Origin: Chloroflexota bacterium
Lineage (GTDB): Bacteria > Chloroflexota > Anaerolineae > UBA4142
Direction of reading: 5' to 3'
Assembly (NCBI GenBank): GCA_023380675.1
Contig: JAMCRS010000112.1
Span: 1 to 14,974 of the forward strand
Length of the DNA: 14,974 bases
In this document: positions 8,567 through 14,540 of the stretch, in pieces
Numbering within the stretch: position 1 is the stretch's first letter
How the letters are laid out: each line of letters opens with the position of its first letter
Notes under the pieces: generated by a model
The model's database searches: none
Told to the model about the DNA's origin: nothing
Seen by the model: only the letters and a program-made list of their open reading frames with translations
Translations under genes and position numbers: made by a program

Positions 8567-8611
8567 AAAAAAAGACCCGTCGTTGGCACAAGTCCGCCAA
8601 GCGACAGGTCT
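8567..8611 (-). terminator. Strong intrinsic terminator in the rhs leader
   Basis: On the minus strand AGACCTGTCG (8611-8602) pairs with CGACGGGTCT (8582-8573), with one G-U pair. Inside, TTGGC (8600-8596) pairs with GCCAA (8587-8583) around an 8-base loop, and seven T residues follow (8573-8567). It lies 58 bases before the rhs ATG. No minus-strand gene exists immediately upstream for it to terminate, since the genes at 9154-11970 are all on the plus strand. Confidence 0.8.
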
Positions 8612-8644
8612 CTTACCCGTCATTCGCGCACGGCGGCGCCGTGC
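8567..8644 (-). promoter_or_regulatory. Putative transcription attenuator in the rhs 5' leader
   Basis: The terminator's 5' strand contains ACCTGTC (8609-8603), which can instead pair with GACGGGT (8621-8615) just upstream, a 7-bp stem with a 5-base loop. GACGGGT occurs twice, once as this candidate antiterminator and once in the terminator's 3' strand, so the two folds exclude each other. A further GC-only hairpin, GCACGGC with GCCGTGC, sits at 8644-8628. I do not recognise a known riboswitch consensus or a leader peptide, so the signal it might sense is unknown. It could also be a plain terminator guarding rhs against antisense transcription. Confidence 0.5.
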
Positions 8645-9118
8645 CGCCGGCTTTAGATGCAGGTTTACTTCGGCCCACAATCACGCCTCAAATCGAATCC
8701 TGGGCCACCTACGATCAATCCTATCACGAAACAGGTAAAGAATGGGTCCAAAAAAGGTCCAGGCAGGTTAAATTATCTTAACCTCAGGAGTGATAAAGCC
8801 GGCTGTGAGGTCGAGAGATCGTCGGTCTGGTAAGCAGCGACGGCTCCGGCCTCCGCACTCGCCAAGACTGAGGCGAAGACCCCGGCGAGTCCAGTCATCT
8901 TTCGCCGCTGACCAAACCAGTCTGCTAATGGTGATCAATGCCAGCCTCCTAACGTGCATGTCTGCACCAAAAGGCACCGATGTGCAACTCACCTAGACCC
9001 GGTCCCCTGCCCCGGCTACCAGTGGACGCCCCGTAACTACATTCAACGGGTTTTCTGCTGGATTGGCTTCTTGTCTCAGAAGGTCGATCTAGTGCGCCCG
9101 CGACATATGAAGGTGGAA
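8645..9118. other. Divergent intergenic region between rhs and brnTA
   Basis: About 470 bases with no convincing gene. The short open frames on either strand lack ribosome sites and have shadow-like composition. It should hold the rhs promoter, but I see no good -35/-10 pair for the minus strand. The only clear element is the dyad at 8765-8784, described separately. A weak 5-bp hairpin followed by TTTT occurs at 9030-9054 on the plus strand. Confidence 0.5.
8765..8784. promoter_or_regulatory. Perfect 7-6-7 dyad, operator-like
   Basis: AGGTTAA (8765-8771), six bases, then TTAACCT (8778-8784). It is AT-rich and symmetrical, the size of a site for a dimeric regulator, and lies about 260 bases upstream of the rhs start in the divergent intergenic region. 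Function is inferred from symmetry only. Confidence 0.35.
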
Positions 9119-9147
9119 TTGACGTAACTACGAAATGAAGCTACAAT
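9119..9147 (+). promoter_or_regulatory. Sigma-70-type promoter of brnTA
   Basis: TTGACG (9119-9124), a 17-base spacer, then TACAAT (9142-9147); each hexamer is one mismatch from consensus. Only six bases separate the -10 box from the brnT GTG codon, so transcription should begin at or next to the start codon and brnT should be translated from a leaderless message. BrnA-type antitoxins repress their own operon, so BrnA probably binds around here. Confidence 0.75.
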
Positions 9148-9153
9148 CGTCGT

Positions 9154-9468
9154 GTGAAGTACGAGTGGGACGAAGTCAAGCGGCAAACCAATCGTCGTAA
9201 ACACGCGATTGATTTCGCTGATCTGCCCGACTTGTTCGAGGGGTACACCGCGACGGTGGAGGACGCCCGCTTTTCTTACAACGAGTCTTGCTTTATCACT
9301 ATCGGGCTCCTCAAAGGACGTGCGATTGTCGTTGCACATGCCGAACGTGAAGAGAAGATCCGATTCATATCGGCTAGAAAGGCAAACAAAAATGAAGAAA
9401 TCGGGTACTTTAGGCAGATCACAAAGCGATTGGGCGCAGCTCGATACTCTCGGCGACGAAAACGTTGA
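9154..9468 (+). CDS. brnT: BrnT family type II toxin
   Basis: A 104-residue protein with the BrnT pattern: KYEWDEVKRQTNRRKHAIDF at the start, then CFITIGLLKGRAIVVAHAER and EKIRFISARKANKNE. BrnT is a RelE-like ribonuclease that inhibits growth by cutting RNA in the cytoplasm and is neutralised by BrnA. Length is normal for the family. The GTG at 9154 is the start because it gives the conserved MKYEWD opening and sits six bases behind a -10 box; there is no Shine-Dalgarno site, which fits a leaderless transcript. The gene overlaps brnA by 77 bases. It lies divergent from the rhs gene at the boundary between accessory DNA and the mutM block. Its base composition looks more AT-rich than the genes that follow, suggesting acquisition. 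Confidence 0.9.
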   Translation: MKYEWDEVKRQTNRRKHAIDFADLPDLFEGYTATVEDARFSYNESCFITIGLLKGRAIVVAHAEREEKIRFISARKANKNEEIGYFRQITKRLGAARYSRRRKR

Positions 9469-9763
9469 TATGTCTGACATTCCAGAGATTACACCAGAGA
9501 TGTTCGCGAAGGCAGTCCTACGTCACGGACTAAAGCCTGTCGCAAGGAAGACACAGGTTACTCTCCGTGTAGATAGCGACGTGCTATCATGGTTCAAGAC
9601 GCAAGGCCGAGGCTATCAGACCCGCATCAATGCACTCCTGCGCGCGTATATGGACGCGGACAGGGCGCGAGGCGCCGCCGTGAGACCGAACGAACAGCGA
9701 ACAGCCGGCCCCCGGCAACGGCACGCACACGGGCTGTCGGCATCCGCGCGCCGCAAAATGTAA
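9392..9763 (+). CDS. brnA: BrnA family antitoxin with an extended C-terminal tail
   Basis: The ATG at 9392 opens MKKSGTLGRSQSDWAQLDTL, followed by SDIPEITPEMFAKAVLRHG and the ribbon-helix-helix part TQVTLRVDSDVLSWFKTQGR plus YQTRINALLRAYM. BrnA binds BrnT and, through this DNA-binding domain, represses the operon. A ribosome site (AGAAAGG) lies inside brnT about ten bases before the ATG. Known BrnA proteins usually end soon after ALLRAYM; here the frame continues for some 35 residues of Arg/Ala-rich sequence without obvious homology, up to a TAA 24 bases before mutM. The tail may be an extension after loss of the original stop, so antitoxin function is likely but the tail is odd. Confidence 0.88.
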   Translation: MKKSGTLGRSQSDWAQLDTLGDENVDMSDIPEITPEMFAKAVLRHGLKPVARKTQVTLRVDSDVLSWFKTQGRGYQTRINALLRAYMDADRARGAAVRPNEQRTAGPRQRHAHGLSASARRKM

Positions 9764-9787
9764 CCTCAAGCCCGCCGCCACACTTCA

Positions 9788-10639
9788 ATGCCAGAACTCC
9801 CGGAGCTCGAAGTAGTCAGGGACGTACTCCAGCGCCGCATCGTCGGCACGACGATCGAGCACGTCGACGTCATGCCCGCGGGCGGCGCGATCGTCGTGCG
9901 CGACCTGGCCCAATCCGGCTTCGCCAAGACGCTGACTGGCGAAACCGTGAGCGCCGTCGCGCGCCGCGGCAAGTTCCTGATATTCAGCCTGACCAGCCCA
10001 GCGCATTTGTCCCCGGCTTCGCCGCTCTTTCTCGTGCTCAATCCAAAACTGACCGGCCGACTGCAGCTCGCCGCGTCCAAGGACAAGCGCCACGCCAAAA
10101 CGCACGTCGTCTTGTCGCTTTCGAGCGGTGATGAATTGCGCTACGTCGACCAGAGACGGATGGGGCAGCTCTACCTCACACGGAGCCTGGAGCTGGTGCC
10201 GGAGTTTTCGGGCATGGGGCCGGAGCCGTTCGAAATTTCTCTGGAAGAGTTTCGTGAGCGCCTGCGGCGTTATCGGGGAGAGATCAAGGGGATTCTGACG
10301 CGCGGAGATTTTGTGGCCGGGATCGGGAACGCGTACGCGGACGAAATCCTTTGGGAAGCCCGCCTCCATCCGTATCGCAAACGGACGCAGCTCAAGCCAG
10401 AAGAGACCGAACGGCTATTCCAGGCGATGCGGACCACATTGAGTCGATCGATCGACCAGGTTTGCGCCGAGATGGGAGAGGAGATTCATTTAAAGCCGCG
10501 CGATTTCCTGGCCGTACACATGAAGACTGGCGAGCCGTGCCCGCGCTGCGGAACGCCGATATCCCTCGTCGGCGCCAACCAACGGATCACGAATTTCTGC
10601 CGGACGTGCCAGCCGGGCGGATTGATCAAAGGAATGTAA
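9788..10639 (+). CDS. mutM: Formamidopyrimidine-DNA glycosylase (Fpg/MutM family)
   Basis: A 283-residue DNA repair enzyme that excises oxidised purines such as 8-oxoguanine and formamidopyrimidines and nicks the backbone. It starts MPELPELEVV: after Met removal Pro2 is the catalytic nucleophile and Glu3 the second catalytic residue. RRGKFLIF (60-66) supplies the conserved Lys62. The helix-two-turn-helix region includes DFVAGIGNAYADEIL with Asn181. The zinc finger uses Cys251, Cys254, Cys271 and Cys274 (C-x2-C-x16-C-x2-C), with Arg266 ahead of NFC. The residues that normally fill the lesion gap differ from E. coli: LTG replaces the MSG around Met73, and DQRRMG has Met where the E. coli enzyme has Phe110. 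No clear ribosome site precedes the ATG, which follows brnA by 24 bases, so read-through from the brnTA promoter is possible. Family assignment is secure; exact substrate range is not. Confidence 0.93.
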   Translation: MPELPELEVVRDVLQRRIVGTTIEHVDVMPAGGAIVVRDLAQSGFAKTLTGETVSAVARRGKFLIFSLTSPAHLSPASPLFLVLNPKLTGRLQLAASKDKRHAKTHVVLSLSSGDELRYVDQRRMGQLYLTRSLELVPEFSGMGPEPFEISLEEFRERLRRYRGEIKGILTRGDFVAGIGNAYADEILWEARLHPYRKRTQLKPEETERLFQAMRTTLSRSIDQVCAEMGEEIHLKPRDFLAVHMKTGEPCPRCGTPISLVGANQRITNFCRTCQPGGLIKGM

Positions 10640-10651
10640 CGCGTTTTTGGA

Positions 10652-10680
10652 TTGACCGAACGGCTCATCGGTTGTATCAT
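10652..10680 (+). promoter_or_regulatory. Sigma-70-type promoter of the lipoprotein-LmbE operon
   Basis: TTGACC (10652-10657), exactly 17 bases, then TATCAT (10675-10680), each hexamer one mismatch from consensus. Transcription would start near 10687, just before the ribosome site, with the ATG at 10700. It lies directly behind the mutM stop codon. Confidence 0.75.
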
Positions 10681-10699
10681 CGGCCGCGAAGGAGATGGA

Positions 10700-11257
10700 A
10701 TGAACCGTTCACGCTTGGCTAGCTGCCTCCTACTAACGGTGATCAGCGTCAATCTGATCTCGTGCTCCACGATCACCTCGCTCTTGCCCAATTCCGGCCC
10801 CGCCTCCAGCGATGCGACTTTTACCGATCCGTTCGCCTACTGCCGCGCGGTGGGCACGATCGACATCCCGGACGCGCGCTACACCGGCGACAAGATGCCG
10901 GAAACATTGGCCAAAGGGCTGCAAAAGGCGAGCGGCGCTTCACCCGACGCCCCGCTCCAGATGTTTGTCCAGAATTCGTTCTGGCGCTGTATGGACGGCA
11001 AGGTCTACGCCTGCACCGTCGGCGCGAACCTTCCGTGCGAGAGCAAGGGTGTCGTCAGCAAGACGCCGACGCCGGGCGAGACGGATTACTGCAAATCGAG
11101 CCCCGATTCGGAATACATCCCCGCCGTGGTCACCGGGCACGACACGGTCTACGCGTGGCGCTGTACGGCGGGCGCACCCACCGTCGTCAAACAGGTCTTT
11201 ACGACGGACGCGCAAGGGTACATCGCCGAGATCTGGTACGTCATCAACCCCAGCTAG
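10700..11257 (+). CDS. Cys-rich lipoprotein of unknown function
   Basis: A 185-residue protein. The ATG at 10700 is preferred over the upstream TTG at 10652 because GAAGGAGATGG lies just before it and it opens a proper lipoprotein signal: MNRSRLASCLLLTVISVNLI then SC, lipobox LISC with lipidated Cys22. After a short Ser/Pro linker the mature domain has six further cysteines (48, 97, 105, 113, 131, 155), enough for three disulfides, and the segments DPFAYCRAVGTIDIPDARYT, FWRCMDGKVYACTVGANLPC and VTGHDTVYAWRC. I recall similar uncharacterised lipoproteins from Chloroflexota, but no function is known to me. It has its own promoter and is followed 14 bases later by the LmbE gene, probably as an operon. 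It should sit on the outer face of the cytoplasmic membrane. Confidence 0.85.
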   Translation: MNRSRLASCLLLTVISVNLISCSTITSLLPNSGPASSDATFTDPFAYCRAVGTIDIPDARYTGDKMPETLAKGLQKASGASPDAPLQMFVQNSFWRCMDGKVYACTVGANLPCESKGVVSKTPTPGETDYCKSSPDSEYIPAVVTGHDTVYAWRCTAGAPTVVKQVFTTDAQGYIAEIWYVINPS

Positions 11258-11271
11258 GGTGGAGATACGGA

Positions 11272-11970
11272 ATGGGAACTGAAATGACGAGAGTACTTTT
11301 GGTGCTGGCGCATCCCGACGACCCGGAATTCTTTTGCGGGGCAACGCTCGCGAAATGGGCGCGGGAGGGGAAAGAGATCCACTATTTGCTGTTGACGTGC
11401 GGCGACAAGGGGAGCGACGATCCAACGATGACGCCGGAATCACTGTGCGCCGATCGGCAGGTAGAACAGCGGGCCGCGGCAGCCGTCATCGGCGCCAGGG
11501 ACGTGCGCTTTTTGAGCTACCGCGACGGAGAGCTGTTCAACACGCTGGAGGTGCGGAGAGAGATCGCACGCGAGATCCGGCGGAGAAAACCGGACATCGT
11601 CGTCACGAGCGATCCGACGACGTACTTTCGAGGGAACGCTTACATCAATCACACCGATCACCGGACGGCCGGCGCGGCCACCCTGGACGCGATCTTTCCG
11701 GCCGCCGGGAATCGGATGTATTTTCCCGAGCTGCTGAAAGAGGGGTTGGAACCCCACTTTCCCAAGCAGGTCTGGATCAGCCAGACGAACGAGCCGACCG
11801 TCTGGGTCGACGTGAACGAAACGCTGGCGGTCAAGCTCGCCGCGCTGCGCGAGCACAAGAGCCAGATCAAGGATCCGGTGGAGCTCGAAAAGAGGATCCG
11901 GGACCGGCTGCGCCGGCCCGACTTTGACGGCGAGCTCTACGCGGAGGGTTTTCGCGTTATCAAGCTATAA
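11272..11970 (+). CDS. PIG-L/LmbE family deacetylase
   Basis: A 232-residue zinc-dependent N-deacetylase of the family that removes acetyl groups from GlcNAc-containing molecules (MshB, BshB, PIG-L). The hallmark AHPDDPEF is at residues 13-20: His14 and Asp17 are zinc ligands and Asp16 the general base. The second motif NHTDHR (126-131) provides His130 as third ligand. The ATG at 11272 is chosen because GGTGGAG lies six bases before it; an internal ATG at 11284 is the alternative. Its frame runs open far upstream through the lipoprotein gene, but that is a shadow. It follows the lipoprotein by 14 bases. The substrate cannot be told from sequence: a thiol-glycoside, a cell-wall sugar or a detoxification target are all possible. 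The family call is secure, the role is open. Confidence 0.9.
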   Translation: MGTEMTRVLLVLAHPDDPEFFCGATLAKWAREGKEIHYLLLTCGDKGSDDPTMTPESLCADRQVEQRAAAAVIGARDVRFLSYRDGELFNTLEVRREIAREIRRRKPDIVVTSDPTTYFRGNAYINHTDHRTAGAATLDAIFPAAGNRMYFPELLKEGLEPHFPKQVWISQTNEPTVWVDVNETLAVKLAALREHKSQIKDPVELEKRIRDRLRRPDFDGELYAEGFRVIKL

Positions 11971-12029
11971 GCGATTGGGCGGCCGATCCGGCAACGCCCC
12001 AAGGCGAGTCCGGCGGCGTCATCATCCGC

Positions 12030-12076
12030 AACGAGCCCCGATCGGTCAGTCAGCGCTGACCGCTGCGGGGCTCGTT
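12030..12076. terminator. Shared hairpin between convergent LmbE and MFS genes
   Basis: AACGAGCCCCG (12030-12040) and CGGGGCTCGTT (12066-12076) form a perfect 11-bp inverted repeat, enclosing a second one, CGGTCAG (12043-12049) with CTGACCG (12056-12062). The U-tract is short on either strand (TTT in the plus direction). The 3' arm and the inner stem overlap the last codons and stop of the MFS gene. It most likely ends transcription in both directions. Confidence 0.65.
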
Positions 12077-13317
12077 TCATCCAGACGGCGCGGATCGCGC
12101 AGTGCGGCGGCGACGACGAGCGCGGTGGCGAGTCCGCCTACGACGGAGACGAGGAACATGGCGGGATACCCTGCCGCGTCCGCGAGCCAGCCTCCAAAGA
12201 CCGGCGCCAACATCGTGACCGGCGCGACCAAGCTGTTCGCCAGCCCGATATAGGCCGGCCGGTCCTCGCCGCTCTCGAATTCCAGCGTCATAGCCAGAGT
12301 AACCGTCCAAAAAGCCACGTTCGCGATCCCGGCGAGCGCAAAGGCCAGGTAGAACCACTCGACCGACGGCGCGACGATCGCGATGAGCGCGCTGCCGGCC
12401 GCCGAGATGGCGCCGATCTGCATCGCGGCGCGATGTCCCCATCGGTCGCCCACCCATCCCATCACCGGATTGGCGGCGACCTGGGACGCGGACAAGACCG
12501 CCGTCATCGCACCCGCCGTCAACACGTCCATGCCGAGGCGGCGGACCGCAAATATAGTATAGAATCCGACCGCCATCATGGCGATCTGCGAGAGCATGCG
12601 CACGACGAGAAACCACCGGAAATTGGCGTCGCGTCGGAGGATGGCGAGCAATTTGTTCGAAAGCGAGCGGGAAGCGTTGGTGGGCGCCGGGGGCGGAGTA
12701 GAGGGTTCACGGGTGGTCGAAAGGCAGACCCACGACGCCGCCATCGAAAGACCGGCGATCAGAAAGCACACCGCAAAGCTGCCGGGCGCTTGCAGCCGCT
12801 CGAGCAGCACCCCGGCCCCGATCGCGCCTGCGCCTGCGAGGAGATTGGCGGCCGCGGACTGGAGCCCGTAGAACATGCCGACGCGACGCGGCGGCATGAT
12901 CTTGCCGATCATGGCCTGCCACGCCGTCGCCGTAACCCCGCCGCCCAAGCCGTGCCAGATGAGGAGCGCGAAGGTAAGGACGAGCGCGGTCTGACGCGTC
13001 AAGCCCGGCAGCATCCACGCCACAACCGCGAGACCCAGGAACGGCAGGCGTTCCTGAAGGGCCATCAGGACCACCGTCGGCTTGTACCGGCTCTGACGCG
13101 AGACATGATTCACCGTCAAGAGTTGGGGCAGCTGCCAGCCCATGGTGTGTATCGCCGGGATCAGCCCGATCAATACGGCCGAGTCGGTCAACTGGCTGAC
13201 GAAGAGTGGGATGACGGTGATGAAGGACGCAAAGCCGATCCCGAGTCCGAAGAAGCTCCCGTCGAGAAGATTGGCGATAAAGTTGTGCTTGAGTGTTTCG
13301 TATTCGGATTGCGCCAT
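12046..13317 (-). CDS. Major facilitator superfamily transporter
   Basis: A 423-residue membrane protein with about twelve hydrophobic segments in two halves, split by a polar central loop (TTREPSTPPPAPTNASRSLS). Features typical of the family include FFGLGIGFASFITVIPLF in segment one and the loop NPVMGWVGDRWGHRAAM, a good match to the GxxxDRxGRR-like signature between segments. The early segments (HTMGWQLPQLLTVNHVSRQS) resemble uncharacterised Chloroflexota and cyanobacterial MFS proteins from memory. The substrate cannot be predicted; a proton-coupled drug or metabolite exporter is plausible. The ATG at 13317 is favoured over that at 13329, because the latter lies inside a TATAAT box. No ribosome site precedes either, so a nearly leaderless message is likely. 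It is convergent with the LmbE gene and separated from the upstream PD40 gene by a terminator. Confidence 0.88.
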   Translation of the reverse strand: MAQSEYETLKHNFIANLLDGSFFGLGIGFASFITVIPLFVSQLTDSAVLIGLIPAIHTMGWQLPQLLTVNHVSRQSRYKPTVVLMALQERLPFLGLAVVAWMLPGLTRQTALVLTFALLIWHGLGGGVTATAWQAMIGKIMPPRRVGMFYGLQSAAANLLAGAGAIGAGVLLERLQAPGSFAVCFLIAGLSMAASWVCLSTTREPSTPPPAPTNASRSLSNKLLAILRRDANFRWFLVVRMLSQIAMMAVGFYTIFAVRRLGMDVLTAGAMTAVLSASQVAANPVMGWVGDRWGHRAAMQIGAISAAGSALIAIVAPSVEWFYLAFALAGIANVAFWTVTLAMTLEFESGEDRPAYIGLANSLVAPVTMLAPVFGGWLADAAGYPAMFLVSVVGGLATALVVAAALRDPRRLDETSPAAVSAD

Positions 13318-13327
13318 GGCGGGGCGC

Positions 13328-13333
13328 ATTATA
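13328..13333 (-). promoter_or_regulatory. Consensus -10 box (TATAAT) of the MFS gene
   Basis: The minus strand reads GCTATAATGCG, with ten bases between the box and the ATG at 13317, placing the transcription start about four bases before the codon. No -35 hexamer exists at 16 to 18 bases upstream; those positions fall inside the CGTT array, which suggests dependence on another factor bound there. Confidence 0.5.
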
Positions 13334-13344
13334 GCACAAGTGCA

Positions 13345-13400
13345 CGTTGGAACGTTCTAACGTTAGGACGTTCCAACGTTCTAACGTTCCGGCGTTGAAA
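13345..13400. repeat. Array of seven CGTT tetramers at an exact 8-bp period
   Basis: CGTT occurs at 13345, 13353, 13361, 13369, 13377, 13385 and 13393. The four bases between are GGAA, CTAA, AGGA, CCAA, CTAA and CCGG, with GAAA after the last copy. Parts are also inverted, since GTTGGAACGT and ACGTTCCAAC flank the middle. It lies between the PD40 terminator and the MFS -10 box and codes for nothing. It might be a regulator array or an intergenic repeat family. Confidence 0.85.
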
Positions 13401-13401
13401 C

Positions 13402-13436
13402 AAAAACGGGCTGCGCGGAGCGAATCCGGGCAGCCC
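13402..13436 (-). terminator. Intrinsic terminator of the VWA-PD40 operon
   Basis: On the minus strand GGGCTGC (13436-13430) pairs with GCAGCCC (13414-13408) around a 15-base loop, followed by G and five T residues (13406-13402). It begins 22 bases after the PD40 stop codon. Confidence 0.8.
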
Positions 13437-13458
13437 TCTTCATTGTCGTGCACATCGG

Positions 13459-14487
13459 CTAGCGCGCGACGGCGAGGCGTTCGTAGGCCCAGTCGACTGG
13501 CTGTACGTCGCTGGCCAAGCTGGTCTGCGCGCTCCCGTCGGCGCTCATCTTCCAGATGCCCCAGCTTCCTCCCTTTGACGAGCGATAGTAGATCGCGCTC
13601 CCGTCGGGAGACCACTGCGCTCCGACGTGCGGGTCGGACCCCGTGGTCAACTGCTTTTTCCCCGTACCATCGGCGTTGACGGCGAAAATTTGCTTGATCC
13701 CGTCCACGTCCTCCTGGTAGAGGAGCTTGGTCCCAACCGGCGACCAGGTCGGATCGTTGCCGAGCTCGCCGACGATCAGCGTGCCGCCGTCGCCCCCGAG
13801 CGAGCTCGCTCGAAAGATGCCGCAGTCTGCTCCGCGGCAGCTGGCAAAGGCGATCTGCGTATCGTCGGGAGACCAGGAAGGCATCGAGCCGCCGACGACG
13901 ATCGTGCGCCGATGGGACCCATCGGGCGAGACGGCGTCGACGTTGACGTTCACACCCTCTTTGCCGGTCGGCTGCGACGAAAACGCGATCCATTTGCCGT
14001 CGTGCGACCAGGAAATGTACTTGGCGTTGCTCTCTCCCAGAATCTTGTGCGGATCGCTTCCGTCCGCGTTCGCGACGTAGATGCCGTCCGTCCAGTGGTA
14101 GTAGGCCAGCATCGAGCCGTTCGGCGAGAACGCCGGCGAGGACGCCTGTTTGAGAATTTCCTTGGCGCCGCTGCCATCCGCGTTCATGATCCAGACGGAC
14201 TTGCCCTCCGGCGAATCGCCGGCGAAAACGCTGAAGGCGACCGCGCCGTTCGGCGCGACGGTAACTCCGGCGCCGGAAGGCGCACTCGGGTTCGCGCTCG
14301 CGCTCGAGTTCAACGGCAATCCCGGGCGTCCGAGGAAATTCCACGCCAGCCCGGCGATGCCGACACAGGCCAGAAGAAGCACGAGCGCTGCCAATACCGC
14401 GAGCAGCCACCCCGGCCCCTTGCGCGCAGGGGGATGGACCTTGATCTTTTTCTTGCCGACATCCGGCATATTTTCAAATGTGGACAT
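13459..14487 (-). CDS. Membrane-anchored PD40/TolB-like beta-propeller protein
   Basis: A 342-residue protein with an N-terminal anchor: a basic cytoplasmic start (KKKIKVHPPARKGPG) then one membrane segment at about 26-52 (WLLAVLAALVLLLACVGIAG). The rest faces outward and is a chain of PD40 (WD40-like) units with the pattern W/V-x-ADG, then FSPNGSMLAYY, SWSHDGKWIAFSS, SWSPDDTQIAFAS, TWSPVGTKLLYQ and QWSPDGSAIYYRS: five or six blades of a propeller. Such domains bind proteins, polysaccharides or metal ions; no catalytic site is visible. The start is clear: AGGAGGT lies five bases before the ATG. The gene follows the VWA-like gene by 53 bases, so the two are probably one operon, and it ends in a TAG followed by a good terminator. 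The role is unknown, perhaps in envelope protein assembly. Confidence 0.87.
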   Translation of the reverse strand: MSTFENMPDVGKKKIKVHPPARKGPGWLLAVLAALVLLLACVGIAGLAWNFLGRPGLPLNSSASANPSAPSGAGVTVAPNGAVAFSVFAGDSPEGKSVWIMNADGSGAKEILKQASSPAFSPNGSMLAYYHWTDGIYVANADGSDPHKILGESNAKYISWSHDGKWIAFSSQPTGKEGVNVNVDAVSPDGSHRRTIVVGGSMPSWSPDDTQIAFASCRGADCGIFRASSLGGDGGTLIVGELGNDPTWSPVGTKLLYQEDVDGIKQIFAVNADGTGKKQLTTGSDPHVGAQWSPDGSAIYYRSSKGGSWGIWKMSADGSAQTSLASDVQPVDWAYERLAVAR

Positions 14488-14540
14488 GACAACCTCCTAT
14501 GAAGCTCACTGGCGCCGACGTGTGGGCCGATCGGGCTGGC

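Noticed and set aside
8768..8992. A 74-codon minus-strand open frame in the rhs-brnTA intergenic region
   Set aside because: No ribosome site or recognisable motif, and an opposite-strand frame is equally open. It is treated as chance.
9030..9054. A plus-strand terminator upstream of brnT
   Set aside because: Only a 5-bp stem with an 11-base loop and four T residues; too weak to call.
10762..11271. An upstream extension of the LmbE frame through the lipoprotein gene
   Set aside because: The extension is Arg-rich shadow of the lipoprotein gene; the AHPDD motif lies 13 residues after the ATG at 11272, the normal distance.
13345..13400. A CRISPR-like or simple tandem repeat
   Set aside because: Only a 4-base unit repeats at 8-bp spacing; there are no long repeats or spacers and no cas genes.
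12707..14410. A 567-codon open frame on the minus strand spanning the PD40 and MFS genes
   Set aside because: It is Arg-rich shadow sequence in another frame of two well-supported genes and crosses a terminator and a promoter.
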